From assembly GCA_963589785.1 (NCBI GenBank), contig CAVAMJ010000011.1, positions 1 through 64,000 on the forward strand: a stretch of DNA of 64,000 nucleotides, given 5' to 3'. Below, in pieces: positions 41,988-51,100 of the stretch. The notes below the pieces were generated by a model. The model was not told where the DNA came from and ran no database searches. It worked only from the letters and a program-made list of their open reading frames with translations. A program made the position numbers and the translations under genes. The first letter of the stretch is position 1. Each line of letters opens with the position of its first letter. The DNA is from SIG603 sp963589785. GTDB lineage: Bacteria > Bacillota > Clostridia > Oscillospirales > Acutalibacteraceae.

Positions 41988-44150
41988 CTATATTTTTTCA
42001 AGCTTAGCCTTAAAGCTTATCTTTCTCGTTGTGCTAAGATCATCGAATTTAATCACATAGCAGCCTTTGTCACGAATGATTTCTGTTATCTCGCCCTTGC
42101 CCATCACGCTGTGATTTATCCTTGTGCCGACCGTCATAATCTCGCTTAGTGCCAGTCCTTGCAGAGATTTTTCACTGCTTTCGATTAATCTCTTGGTCTC
42201 GTCAAGAAGAAGCGGATCGAGCTCCTTTGCATAGCGAATGAGCTCTTTGTCAATATTGAAGATAAATCTTGACGGATACCTGTATGAACCCTCGAGATTT
42301 TTACCCTCAGGCTCTGTGATATAAAGTGATTTCATCGCTCTTGTGACAGCGACAAAGGCTAAGCGCCTTTCCTCCTCCATTTGTGAGAGACTGCTTGTTT
42401 TTCTTGACGGAAAAATGCCCTCGTTCATTCCCACCAAAAACACATGCTCGAACTCGAGTCCCTTTGCCGTGTGAACGGTCATCATTTTGACCTTTCCCTT
42501 TTGGTCTGGCACATCGCTATTTGTCATGAGTGCTATTCTCGTGAGGTACTCCTCTGCGCTGAAATCCTCGCCGCAGCTTTCTTCAAATTCGGTTATCGCC
42601 TGTTTGAGTTCGGCTAAATTATCAAGCCGTGCCTGACCGCCCTCAAGGCGCAGACTTTTTTCGTATCCGCTTTTGTCAAGCACAAGACTCATTAAATCGG
42701 ACAAGCTCATAAAATGCTGCTGTCCCGAGAAATCCTCGATTAAATCGACAAAATCGCTCGCTCCCGTGCCCTTGAAAATATCAGCTTCAAGATTTTTCTT
42801 CATCGCATCATAAAGCGAAATCCCCTCGTTTTCGGCAGTCTGTTTCAAAAAGCTCATGCGCTTTTCGCCGATATTTCTCTTAGGCTTATTGACGATTCTC
42901 TCAAAAGACAAATCGTCCTTGTAGACTACCATACGAAGATAAGAAACCGCATCCTTAATCTCCGTTCTCTCGAAGAACTGCACTCCGCTGTAAATCGAGT
43001 ACGGGATTTTTCTTTTTATGAAAACATCTTCAAACTGTCTCGAGAGATAATGAGCCCTATATAATATCGCAATACTCTCGAAAGGAACTCCTCTTTTTGT
43101 AAGCTCCTCTATTTCGTCTGCGATATATTCTGCCTCGTGTTCGGCTGTGTCGGCATGAAAATAAACGGGCACTTCTCCGCCCTCGTTCTGTGCGACAAGA
43201 TTTTTCTCCACTCTGTACTTATTCTTTGCAATAAGAGAATTTGACACGGCGATTATCTCGGGAGTGGAGCGGTAGTTTTTATTCATCATGATTGTCTTGA
43301 CACTTGGAAATTCCTTGTCAAACTCCATGATATATTTGACATTTGCACCACGCCATGTGTAAATCGTCTGGTCGGGATCTCCCACGACAAACAGATTGCC
43401 GTGCATACCGCACAAGACACGCATAAGATGATACTGCTGAGCATCGATATCCTGATATTCGTCAACCATGACATACTCAAGCCGCTCTTGCCATTTAAGC
43501 TTTGTTTCTTCACTTATCTCGAAAATATAGAGGACAAAATTAATCAGATCGTTGTAATCAAGCGCAAAGCACTTTTTCTCCTGATAGACATAACCCCAGA
43601 AGATAATATCATCAGTGGTGCTTGCTCTCATGTATTTATCACGAAGCTCATCGATAGAAAGCGACAGCATCGGCTTATAATACAGCGGCTCCCAGAGATT
43701 TTTCTTCATCTCTATCATATCTCTCGCCTTTGAGAAGGTCATGTCTCGCATGGTGAGTCCACGCTCATCATAAACAGTTTTGAGCATTGCATCTATGTCC
43801 TGATTATCAAGGACTATGAAGCTTTTCGGATAGTGAATGATATGAATATCCTCGTGAAGCACTGTGTCGCAGAAACTGTGGAACGTGCTGATATATCCCG
43901 TATCGCTGTCCTCGGCGAGCCGTCTTATTCTTTTTTTCATCTCGTTTGCCGATTTATTGGTAAATGTGACGCAAAGTATATTTTCGGGCAAAATACCAAC
44001 CTCGTTCACAAGATAAGCGTATCGGTAAGCGAGCGCCCTCGTCTTTCCCGATCCCGCTCCGGCAATAACTCTGATATAGCCCTCTGTCGAGGTTACAGCC
44101 TCCAACTGTTCTGGGTTTAACACCTTAAGCCAATTTTCTTCAATATCCAT
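41988..44150 (-). CDS. UvrD/PcrA-family ATP-dependent DNA helicase
   Basis: 720 residues, SF1 helicase. Visible motifs: Walker A 'AGAGSGKTRALAYR', motif Ia 'CVTFTNKSANEMKKRI', 'VDEYQDID' (Walker B), 'DPDQTIYTWRGAN', 'NYRSTPEII', 'MTVHTAKGLEFEHVFL' and 'VAVTRAM'. It unwinds DNA 3'-5' in repair and replication. A tail (about 660-720) resembles the small C-terminal domain of PcrA. ATG 44150 has AAGGTG upstream; the 44207 start is rejected. Confidence 0.9.
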   Translation of the reverse strand: MDIEENWLKVLNPEQLEAVTSTEGYIRVIAGAGSGKTRALAYRYAYLVNEVGILPENILCVTFTNKSANEMKKRIRRLAEDSDTGYISTFHSFCDTVLHEDIHIIHYPKSFIVLDNQDIDAMLKTVYDERGLTMRDMTFSKARDMIEMKKNLWEPLYYKPMLSLSIDELRDKYMRASTTDDIIFWGYVYQEKKCFALDYNDLINFVLYIFEISEETKLKWQERLEYVMVDEYQDIDAQQYHLMRVLCGMHGNLFVVGDPDQTIYTWRGANVKYIMEFDKEFPSVKTIMMNKNYRSTPEIIAVSNSLIAKNKYRVEKNLVAQNEGGEVPVYFHADTAEHEAEYIADEIEELTKRGVPFESIAILYRAHYLSRQFEDVFIKRKIPYSIYSGVQFFERTEIKDAVSYLRMVVYKDDLSFERIVNKPKRNIGEKRMSFLKQTAENEGISLYDAMKKNLEADIFKGTGASDFVDLIEDFSGQQHFMSLSDLMSLVLDKSGYEKSLRLEGGQARLDNLAELKQAITEFEESCGEDFSAEEYLTRIALMTNSDVPDQKGKVKMMTVHTAKGLEFEHVFLVGMNEGIFPSRKTSSLSQMEEERRLAFVAVTRAMKSLYITEPEGKNLEGSYRYPSRFIFNIDKELIRYAKELDPLLLDETKRLIESSEKSLQGLALSEIMTVGTRINHSVMGKGEITEIIRDKGCYVIKFDDLSTTRKISFKAKLEKI

Positions 44151-44201
44151 AACACACCTTCTTTCAGACAAATTATTCTTTGCTTTGATTATAACAGAAA
44201 A

Positions 44202-44225
44202 GCCCACGGCAATAAAGCTGTGGGC
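44202..44225 (-). terminator. Terminator of rqcH
   Basis: GCCCACGGC (44202-44210) pairs with GCTGTGGGC (44217-44225) with one GT pair, then T-rich sequence on the minus strand. Confidence 0.8.
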
Positions 44226-44282
44226 GAAATTTTGTTCTGAAAATTTGTTTGCTTTTTTGTTATTAAAATTTATCTCACAAAA

Positions 44283-46082
44283 TTATTCTTCAGTGCCCTT
44301 AAAGTCCTCTGGATTGACATAAACCGTCTTGTAGTTGAAATAATTCACCATTCCGGGCTTTGCACCCACGGGCTTGTGAACATTTCTTATCTGCGTGTAA
44401 TCAACGGGAATTTGCGAGGACTCCTTTGCCTTGGAGTGAACAGCGGCAAGCACTGCGGCATCCTCCATGGCTTTATCTGTCGGAGTTCTTCCGTCAGTCA
44501 CAAGGACGGTGTGAGAACCTGGGATATTCTTTGTGTGGAACCAAATATCGTTGTTTGAAGAGTCCTTCATGGTAAGCTTGTCGTTTTGGCGGTTATTTCT
44601 TCCCACAAGAACCACAAAACCGTCAGACACTTCAAAGCGAAGCGGCTTTCCGATTTGCTCTTTTTTGTTCGGATTTTTGTTGCCGTTCTTTCTTGTTTGC
44701 TTGGAGTCGTTCGACTTAACATAGCCCTGAGCCGCAAGCTCTGAGCGAATTTCTGCTAAATCCTGCTCTGTTTTCGCCTCGGTGAGGGCATAGAAAACAG
44801 ACTCAATGTAGCTAAGCTCCGCCTCACTCAAAGCAATCTGCTCATTTAACTTGCTCTCGGCGGTTTTTGCCTTGCGGTAGTCCTTGTAGTATTTCTGTGC
44901 GTTCTGAGAGGCTGACCAAGCGGGATTAAGCTTGATTTTAATCATAGGACAGCTTTCGTCATAGTAATTCATAAGCTCCACGCTTGAAGCTGATTTTGGT
45001 ATCGCATAAAGATTAGAATTGATGAGATCTGCCTTTATTCTAAGCTCGTCACGTTGGGCACATTCTTCAAGCTCCGCACGCTGGTTATTAATCTTTCGTG
45101 CGATTCTCTCCTCACGGTTTGAAAGAAGTTTGAGTAAATCCGCCGACTTCGCACGCATTCTGTCGGCAGAATCTCGCTCCTCATAGAAACTATCGAGAAG
45201 CTCCGAAAAAGCCGTTTTCGAGTCGCTCACGTTTCTTTTGATAGTCATTGCCGAGCCGTACTGCGTGATATTCATGAACGCAAAGTCCTTCGGCTTTTTG
45301 AGTCTTGGGTCAATAACGGTGACGGGCGTTCCGTCAAGGTTCTGTGCTCTGTCCTTTAAGTCACGAAGCGCAAACATAAGTCTGCCGAAGTCGGCATCAC
45401 TCATATCTGTCGTGATGACCTCGTTTCCTCTGCCGACCAAATGCTCAATCTCACGGCTTATTATCGGGCTTATACCCTGTAAAACAGCCATGAGTGCCTT
45501 AGAAAGTGTCATAGCCTTGGGAAGCGACTGAATAGCCTTGATTATATCGCCGATTTCGGTATCGAGTATGCAAAGCTTGTCCTGTGCTGGCGGATCACGG
45601 TAGATAATTCCCGGCAAAATGAGTCTTTCGGAGCTCATCTCCGCATCAACTCGCCTTAGCGCATCGATAACCTTGCCCTCTTCGTTTACAAATATGATAT
45701 TGCTGTACTTGCCCATAATCTCACACACAAGCGAGAGAATGACATGATCGCCAAGCTCATTTACAGCATCGAATTTGAGCGTGAGTGCTCTTTCGAGTCC
45801 CTTTTGCTCCACCTCGATAAGCTTAGCAGACTGCAGTCTCTTTCGCATGAGCATGCAGAGCATGGGCGGCTGTTTTGGATTTTCGGGTTTAGTCGCCGTG
45901 AAATTAATTCTTGCTGTGTTCGGTCTTGCCGAGAGCAAAAGCTTAAATGAGCCCTCGAAAGTTCTCATAACAAACACAAGCTCGTCCCTTGACGGCTGAT
46001 AAATCTTATCAACTCTGCCGCCAAGTACGTTATTTTCTATTTCTGCTTTTAAATGTCGCAGAAAAATTCCGTCTAATGCCAT
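44283..46082 (-). CDS. rqcH: RqcH/NFACT ribosome quality-control protein
   Basis: 599 residues. NFACT-N domain at the start ('HLKAEIENNVLGGRVDKIYQPSRDELVF'), a central coiled coil (about 290-440), and the NFACT-R domain near the C-terminus ('DIWFHTKNIPGSHTVL'). In Firmicutes it adds alanine tails to peptides stuck on split 50S subunits so they can be degraded. It was once named a fibronectin-binding protein. AAAGGAA precedes ATG 46082. Confidence 0.92.
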   Translation of the reverse strand: MALDGIFLRHLKAEIENNVLGGRVDKIYQPSRDELVFVMRTFEGSFKLLLSARPNTARINFTATKPENPKQPPMLCMLMRKRLQSAKLIEVEQKGLERALTLKFDAVNELGDHVILSLVCEIMGKYSNIIFVNEEGKVIDALRRVDAEMSSERLILPGIIYRDPPAQDKLCILDTEIGDIIKAIQSLPKAMTLSKALMAVLQGISPIISREIEHLVGRGNEVITTDMSDADFGRLMFALRDLKDRAQNLDGTPVTVIDPRLKKPKDFAFMNITQYGSAMTIKRNVSDSKTAFSELLDSFYEERDSADRMRAKSADLLKLLSNREERIARKINNQRAELEECAQRDELRIKADLINSNLYAIPKSASSVELMNYYDESCPMIKIKLNPAWSASQNAQKYYKDYRKAKTAESKLNEQIALSEAELSYIESVFYALTEAKTEQDLAEIRSELAAQGYVKSNDSKQTRKNGNKNPNKKEQIGKPLRFEVSDGFVVLVGRNNRQNDKLTMKDSSNNDIWFHTKNIPGSHTVLVTDGRTPTDKAMEDAAVLAAVHSKAKESSQIPVDYTQIRNVHKPVGAKPGMVNYFNYKTVYVNPEDFKGTEE

Positions 46083-46093
46083 TTTTCTTTCCT

Positions 46094-46852
46094 TTACATC
46101 ATTACGGGATCGTTCTCGTCAAGAGACAAAACAAATTCCGTATCATCTATTTTAGTAAGCAGATAGTCTCTGAAGCTCTCTGCAAATATCTTTTCCGTTG
46201 CATAGTGACCCGCCACAAACACGGGATATTCTCTTTCGTAAGCAAAAAGCAATTCGTGATGCTTTGCCTCACCCGTCAAATAAGCGTCGCACGAGCCAAT
46301 AGCATCGAAGACAAACTCTCCGCCCGCACCCGAGCAGAAGCCGATTCTCCTGATTTTCTTATCTTCTGTTCCTCGAGTAAAAACGGTATACGGCGCATTT
46401 AGCTTTTCTTTCACAAGACTGCAAAAATCTCTTGCAGTGATCTCATTTTCAAGCTCTGCCGTGAACATGCACTCGCTGTTTTCGTCACGCTTGAAGTCAA
46501 TCAGTCCCAGTCTTTCGCTAAGGCTCTTGTTAACTCCGCATACAAGCGAAACATCTAAATTAGTGTGACAGCAAATCGCAGAAATTCCCGACACGGCAAG
46601 CTCATAAAGTGCCGTGCCCTTAATGATTTTCTTTGCGGGATTAAATATAATCGGATGATGACTGATAATCAAATCCGCACCTATTCTTTTTGCTTCCTCG
46701 ACAACGGGAAGTGAAATATCAAGGGCAATAAGCGCTTTATTCACCTTCGCTTCGGGATCTCCGACAAGCATTCCTGTATTGTCAAAAGACATTGACTCGC
46801 TGAAGGGAGCCGCACCGTCTATTATTTTATATATATCTTTAACCATACTCAT
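46094..46852 (-). CDS. Nif3-like dinuclear metal protein
   Basis: 252 residues of the NIF3/YqfO family: 'SFDNTGMLVGDP' at the N-terminus, metal-binding His in 'ISHHPIIF' and 'CCHTNLDV', and a C-terminal 'GHYATEKIF'. This is the short form without the inserted PII-like domain. Role uncertain (GTP cyclohydrolase-type fold). The ATG overlaps the trmK stop as ATGA, a conserved trmK-nif3 arrangement in Firmicutes. Confidence 0.88.
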   Translation of the reverse strand: MSMVKDIYKIIDGAAPFSESMSFDNTGMLVGDPEAKVNKALIALDISLPVVEEAKRIGADLIISHHPIIFNPAKKIIKGTALYELAVSGISAICCHTNLDVSLVCGVNKSLSERLGLIDFKRDENSECMFTAELENEITARDFCSLVKEKLNAPYTVFTRGTEDKKIRRIGFCSGAGGEFVFDAIGSCDAYLTGEAKHHELLFAYEREYPVFVAGHYATEKIFAESFRDYLLTKIDDTEFVLSLDENDPVMM

Positions 46853-47523
46853 ATTTTATATAACTCCTCTATTTTCGACACCAAAGAGTTTATTTTCTCG
46901 GCTTCGTCCGTCTCGCCCCTGTGCTTTGCTCCGAAAATTCTATTGTTTAGTCTTTTTACGACCTTCTTCGCATATTCACGGGACAATTCTTCCTCCGGAT
47001 TTAACTTTCCGACATAAATCTCTTCTTCGCTGATTTTCGATTTATCTTTGTCGACAAAGGAAACGCACATAACGGTATAAAGCTTTCCGCTGTCGGTACA
47101 CGCTTTCTCTTCATCAATAGCAAAGCCGTTCTCGGAAAGCCAAATTCTAAGCTCAGGCTCAGCTGTCATAGGCTGTAAAATCAGTCTGTAATGAGAGTCT
47201 TTTAAAAAATCTGCCTTTGAGAGAATGGCAGAAATCAGTTCTCCGCCCATACCCGCTATGACGGCATCGTCAAATGAATTTGGGTCTATATTTTTAAATC
47301 CGTCCGATAAAACACAATCGATGTCGGCTCTGTATTTAGCCGCATTTTTTCTTGCGTAAGAAAGCGGCCCCTCCCCTATATCGGCGGCGATTGCCGATTT
47401 CACTCTTCCGTTCTTCAGAAGATAAACGGGAAGATAACCGTGGTCAGAACCTATATCGACAAGGCGGGTATTTTCTCTGACGAACGACGAACATAATAAA
47501 AGTCTGTTGCCTAAAGTGAACAT
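46849..47523 (-). CDS. trmK: tRNA (adenine22-N1)-methyltransferase
   Basis: 224 residues, Rossmann SAM methyltransferase. 'RLVDIGSDHGYLPVYLL' is the SAM site, 'AADIGEGPLSYARKNA' follows, and 'AVIAGMGGELI' is the catalytic region of the TrmK family. It makes m1A22 in tRNA. GAGGT precedes ATG 47523. Coupled to the Nif3-like gene. Confidence 0.88.
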   Translation of the reverse strand: MFTLGNRLLLCSSFVRENTRLVDIGSDHGYLPVYLLKNGRVKSAIAADIGEGPLSYARKNAAKYRADIDCVLSDGFKNIDPNSFDDAVIAGMGGELISAILSKADFLKDSHYRLILQPMTAEPELRIWLSENGFAIDEEKACTDSGKLYTVMCVSFVDKDKSKISEEEIYVGKLNPEEELSREYAKKVVKRLNNRIFGAKHRGETDEAEKINSLVSKIEELYKI

Positions 47524-47560
47524 TATATCTATTACCTCAAAATTTATCTTTTTACAAAAA

Positions 47561-47588
47561 TATCCGGGTCATCAACGTGACCCGGATA
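47561..47588 (-). terminator. Terminator of the zinc-ribbon gene
   Basis: Perfect 11-bp stem TATCCGGGTCA (47561-47571) with TGACCCGGATA (47578-47588), then T-run on the minus strand. Confidence 0.9.
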
Positions 47589-47608
47589 CAGGTTTTCATC
47601 AAAACAGA

Positions 47609-47899
47609 TTACTGCTCAGCCTTCATCTTTGCAAAGCACTCGCTGCAGTATACTGGGCGATCCTCGCGTGGCTTGAACGGAACAACTGCTTCCTTGCCGC
47701 ATGATGCACAAACAGCCTTGAACATCTCTCTTGCCGGCTTCTCGCCGCCGTTCATAGCTGCCTTTCTCTTGTCACGGCATGGCTTACATCTCTGTGGCTC
47801 GTTTACGAAACCTCTTGATGCGTAGAACTCCTGCTCACCAGCTGTAAAAACGAACTCGTTTCCGCATTCCTTGCAGACTAAAGTCTTATCTTCGTACAT
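47609..47899 (-). CDS. Small protein with two CxxC zinc-ribbon motifs
   Basis: 96 residues, lysine-rich. Pairs CKEC...CKPC (about 9-42) and CASC...CSEC (about 66-90) form two zinc ribbons, with 'FTAGEQEFYASRGFVNEPQRC' between the first two. It matches the probable zinc-ribbon family found in Clostridia and Chloroflexi near housekeeping genes. Probably nucleic-acid binding. GAGGT precedes ATG 47899. Confidence 0.8.
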   Translation of the reverse strand: MYEDKTLVCKECGNEFVFTAGEQEFYASRGFVNEPQRCKPCRDKRKAAMNGGEKPAREMFKAVCASCGKEAVVPFKPREDRPVYCSECFAKMKAEQ

Positions 47900-47992
47900 T
47901 TTGATTTACCTCGCTTTGAGTAATAAAGATATTATCCTTCATAAAAGCGGGTAACTCCACATTTACACGCCCTATAAAAGGAAAAATTATTT

Positions 47993-48013
47993 TAAGGCTG
48001 TTCGCCGGCCTTA
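47993..48013 (-). terminator. Weak terminator of the SigH-like gene
   Basis: TAAGGC (47993-47998) pairs with GCCTTA (48008-48013), followed by AT-rich sequence with T clusters on the minus strand. Confidence 0.4.
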
Positions 48014-48021
48014 CTAGAAAG

Positions 48022-48585
48022 TCATTGCCTCAGCTTTTTTCTCACCCTCTGCAGTGCGTTATCGAACTGCTTTGTGGTTATTCCGAGTTTTTCAGCTGTC
48101 TGGCTGCGCTTGTAACCGCTTAAATAAAGGGCCAATACCTTTTTCTCAAAATCGGACAAGGATATATGGATCTGATTTAAAACAGTAAGGACACGCTCCC
48201 TATCCTCAACAAGAGCCTCGGGAGTATCCGCAAAATTTATCTCACTGACGTCAATGTCATCAAGCGAGACCGTATCATTTAGTGAAACATTTTTTCTGCT
48301 GACGTGGCTGCGCACTTCGTTTTTCAGACGATTGAGGATGCAGACCCCGGCATATGCGCCGAAGGTCACTCCTTTTTTCGAGTCGAAGGTCTTTGCGGCA
48401 TTATAAAGGCCGAGCAAAGCCTCCTGACGAAGATCCTCGTCATCAAGCGACCAAGAGCTTTTTACCTTTGCCACCTTAGAATTGATAAGCCCCAAATATC
48501 TCGAGGACAAAACCGCAAATGCTTCAGGATCATCACAGCGATTACAAAGCTGTTCGTCTGAAAGTTCATTGTAGTCAAAAGGCAT
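48022..48585 (-). CDS. SigH-like RNA polymerase sigma factor
   Basis: 187 residues of the sigma-70 family. Region 2 is 'DDEDLRQEALLGLYNAAKTFDSKKGVTFGAYAGVCILNRL' (residues 49-88); region 4 is 'LSDFEKKVLALYLSGYKRSQTAEKLGITTKQFDNALQRVRKKL' at the C-terminus. The region-4 sequence resembles SigH (stage 0 transition sigma) of Bacillus. A missing region 3 is normal for this type. The ATG 48585 start has AGGAG ten bases upstream; TTG 48588 is possible. Whether the organism sporulates cannot be told from here. Confidence 0.82.
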   Translation of the reverse strand: MPFDYNELSDEQLCNRCDDPEAFAVLSSRYLGLINSKVAKVKSSWSLDDEDLRQEALLGLYNAAKTFDSKKGVTFGAYAGVCILNRLKNEVRSHVSRKNVSLNDTVSLDDIDVSEINFADTPEALVEDRERVLTVLNQIHISLSDFEKKVLALYLSGYKRSQTAEKLGITTKQFDNALQRVRKKLRQ

Positions 48586-48616
48586 CAAGGGTACACTCCT
48601 AATTTTCTATGGTTGA

Positions 48617-48645
48617 ATATTAACACGATTAACAAGACAAGTCAA
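48617..48645 (-). promoter_or_regulatory. Promoter of the SigH-like gene
   Basis: On the minus strand TTGACT (48645-48640), 17-base spacer, TAATAT (48622-48617). About 31 bases before the start codon, leaving a very short leader. Confidence 0.6.
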
Positions 48646-48739
48646 CAGTTATATGACAAATTTGTGACATATTTTTTCGAATTTTTAGGTAAAATTTGAT
48701 TTATTTGTTAAAATTAGCTGTCTTTCGGCTCAAAAATCA

Positions 48740-49540
48740 TCAAAGCGTCTTGATAAACTCTTCCAAAGTAGTCGCAACGTCATCCGTGAGGAACTGAGCT
48801 TCTTTCTTTGTTTTTTCGTTGCCGCTAGTCATGCAGTAGCTATACTTTGCGCCTCTCATAAGACCAATATCATTTTCGTTGTCACCGAAAACCATAGTCT
48901 CGCTCTTGTCACACGGAACATAGTCCTGGAGAATTTTGAGAGCCGTTCCCTTGTGAACGTCCTTGTGGAAGAAATCAAGCCACTGCTTGCCGCCCATCGC
49001 ACAGGTGAGGTTCGTGTATGTTCCGTCCTCGCAAAGCTTGTCAAAGTACGAGTGAATTTCCTCGCTTATTCCGTCGGGATAGAACATAGAAATCTTGATA
49101 AAACCCTCTTCCACACTCTCAAAGTCATCGACTATGGTTGTGACATTCTGAAGATTTTTGATTATTCTGTCCTCGAAAACCTGAGTTTTCGGCTTAATAT
49201 AACAGGTGTTTACCCCTGATACGAGAGCCTCGCCCTTATCGAAACTGAGTATACGATTAATTAGATCAAGTCCCTCTTTTCTGTCGACTGTATCCTTAAA
49301 CACTATCTCACCGCCGTGAACGACAAGTGCGCCGTTCTCGCAGACATAATCGATCTCATCTGCTACGGGTGCAAAGATATTTCTGATGTTAGCGTACTGT
49401 CTTCCGCTTGCCGCCGCAAATTTGATGCCGTGCTCTTTGAGCTCCTTAACAAGCTCGATTATTTTCGAATCGATTTCACTTTTGTTATATTCGTTTCTGA
49501 TGAGTGTTCCGTCAAGGTCGCTTGCAACAAGTTTAATCAT
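48740..49540 (-). CDS. HAD-superfamily phosphatase (Cof type)
   Basis: 266 residues. Catalytic Asp pair in 'ASDLDGTLI' at the N-terminus, Ser/Thr in 'AAASGRQY', Lys in 'KGTALKIL', and the Mg2+ site 'FGDNENDIGLM'. Type IIB cap. These cytosolic enzymes dephosphorylate sugar phosphates or cofactors. ATG 49540 has only a weak AAGAGAAG site. It follows comM by 24 bases and may be its operon partner. Confidence 0.88.
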   Translation of the reverse strand: MIKLVASDLDGTLIRNEYNKSEIDSKIIELVKELKEHGIKFAAASGRQYANIRNIFAPVADEIDYVCENGALVVHGGEIVFKDTVDRKEGLDLINRILSFDKGEALVSGVNTCYIKPKTQVFEDRIIKNLQNVTTIVDDFESVEEGFIKISMFYPDGISEEIHSYFDKLCEDGTYTNLTCAMGGKQWLDFFHKDVHKGTALKILQDYVPCDKSETMVFGDNENDIGLMRGAKYSYCMTSGNEKTKKEAQFLTDDVATTLEEFIKTL

Positions 49541-49564
49541 AATATTTACTTCTCTTTCTTTAAA

Positions 49565-51091
49565 TCACAATTCTCTTGACCAGTATTTTCTGTCAAGACT
49601 TCTGTACTGAACAGCCTCTGCCATATGCACGGCTTCGATTTTCTCGCTCGAATCGAGGTCGGCAATCGTTCTCGCCACCTTGATAACTCTATCATAGGTT
49701 CTTGCGGAAAAGCCGAACGACTCAAAAGCCCTCTGCATTAGCTTGTCTGCACCCTCACTTAGCTTTGCCGTCTCACGAATTAAAGCGGCAGTCGCATTTG
49801 CGTTACAGGTTATTCCCGTTCCCTCGTATCGCTTAAGCTGAATATTTCTTGCCGCCTGAACTCGCTTTTTTATCTCTGCGGAACTCTCCTCCTTGGCATC
49901 CGACTGAAGCGAAGCGTATTCAACAGGCGGAACCTCGATGTGCAAATCTATTCTGTCTAAAAGCGGGCCGGAAATCTTTCCGAGATAGCGGCTGACTGAA
50001 ACGGGTGAACAGGTGCATTTTCTTGTGGGATGTCCGAAGTATCCGCACGGACACGGGTTCATAGCCGCAATAAGAAGCATAGAGCACGGATAAGTCACTG
50101 CGCCCGAAACTCGTGATATAGTCACCTTGCCGTCCTCAAGCGGCTGGCGGAGAATTTCCATTGATGTCCTCGGAAACTCCGGAAGCTCGTCAAGAAACAA
50201 AACTCCGTTGTGCGCAAGGCTTATCTCGCCGGGGTGCGGAATAGTTCCGCCGCCCGAAAGGCCGTTTGCGCTTATCGTGTGATGAGGCGATCTAAAAGGT
50301 CTCACTCTGATAAGCGGAACATCGAGTGTTCCCGCAACCGAATGTATCCCTGTTGTTTCAATCGACTCCTCGAAGGTCATATCGGGCAAAATCGACGGAA
50401 TACGCTTGGCAAGCATGGATTTACCGGAACCGGGTGGACCTATTAAGAGTACATTATGACCGCCGCTTGCGGCAATCTCAAGCGCTCTTTTTGCGTCCTC
50501 CTGACCCTTAACATCAGCAAAATCAGGCTGGCTCACGCTGTAGTCTGCATCACTCTCGACAAAGACTGCCGGAGCGATATTCATTTCCCCGTTCAAGTGA
50601 CAGACAAGCTCCTTCACATTTCTGACGGGATAGACCTCTATCCCACGAACTACGCTTGCCTCTCTCGCATTGGCCTCAGGAACATAGATTTTACTAAATC
50701 CGCTTTTCTGAGCGTGAACCGTCATCGGCAAACAGCCTCGAACAGGTCTTACCGCTCCGTCAAGCGAGAGTTCACCGATGAAAACGCTGTCATCCGTGTC
50801 AGCATAAAGCTCGCCAGTCGATTTCAGAAGTGCTATGAACTGCGGCAAATCGTAAACGGGGCCCTCCTTGCGTATATCAGCCGGGGCAAGATTTATTGTA
50901 ACTCTTTGCTCGGGATACTTGAAGCCGTTATTTAGAAGTGCCGAACGCACACGGTTTCTCGATTCCTTGACCGCCGCATCCGGCAAGCCGACTATATCAA
51001 ACGCAGGCATCCCACGGCTTATGTCCACTTCTACCTCAACGGTAAATGCGTCCAAGCCATAAACGCCCATGCTGAAAGATTTCTGAACCAT
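49565..51091 (-). CDS. comM: ComM/YifB-type Mg-chelatase-like AAA+ ATPase
   Basis: 508 residues. Lon-like N-terminal domain ('SMGVYGLDAFTVEVEVDISRG'), Walker A 'GPPGSGKSMLAKRIPSILP', Walker B 'VLFLDELPEF', and the C-terminal chelatase lid ending 'AVQYRSLDRKYW'. A zinc-like cysteine set 'CPCGYFGHPTRKCTCSP' is present. ComM helicases promote branch migration during natural transformation. AGGTG precedes ATG 51091. In an operon with the lipoprotein, DnaI and DnaD genes. Confidence 0.9.
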   Translation of the reverse strand: MVQKSFSMGVYGLDAFTVEVEVDISRGMPAFDIVGLPDAAVKESRNRVRSALLNNGFKYPEQRVTINLAPADIRKEGPVYDLPQFIALLKSTGELYADTDDSVFIGELSLDGAVRPVRGCLPMTVHAQKSGFSKIYVPEANAREASVVRGIEVYPVRNVKELVCHLNGEMNIAPAVFVESDADYSVSQPDFADVKGQEDAKRALEIAASGGHNVLLIGPPGSGKSMLAKRIPSILPDMTFEESIETTGIHSVAGTLDVPLIRVRPFRSPHHTISANGLSGGGTIPHPGEISLAHNGVLFLDELPEFPRTSMEILRQPLEDGKVTISRVSGAVTYPCSMLLIAAMNPCPCGYFGHPTRKCTCSPVSVSRYLGKISGPLLDRIDLHIEVPPVEYASLQSDAKEESSAEIKKRVQAARNIQLKRYEGTGITCNANATAALIRETAKLSEGADKLMQRAFESFGFSARTYDRVIKVARTIADLDSSEKIEAVHMAEAVQYRSLDRKYWSREL

Positions 51092-51100
51092 TTAATTCAC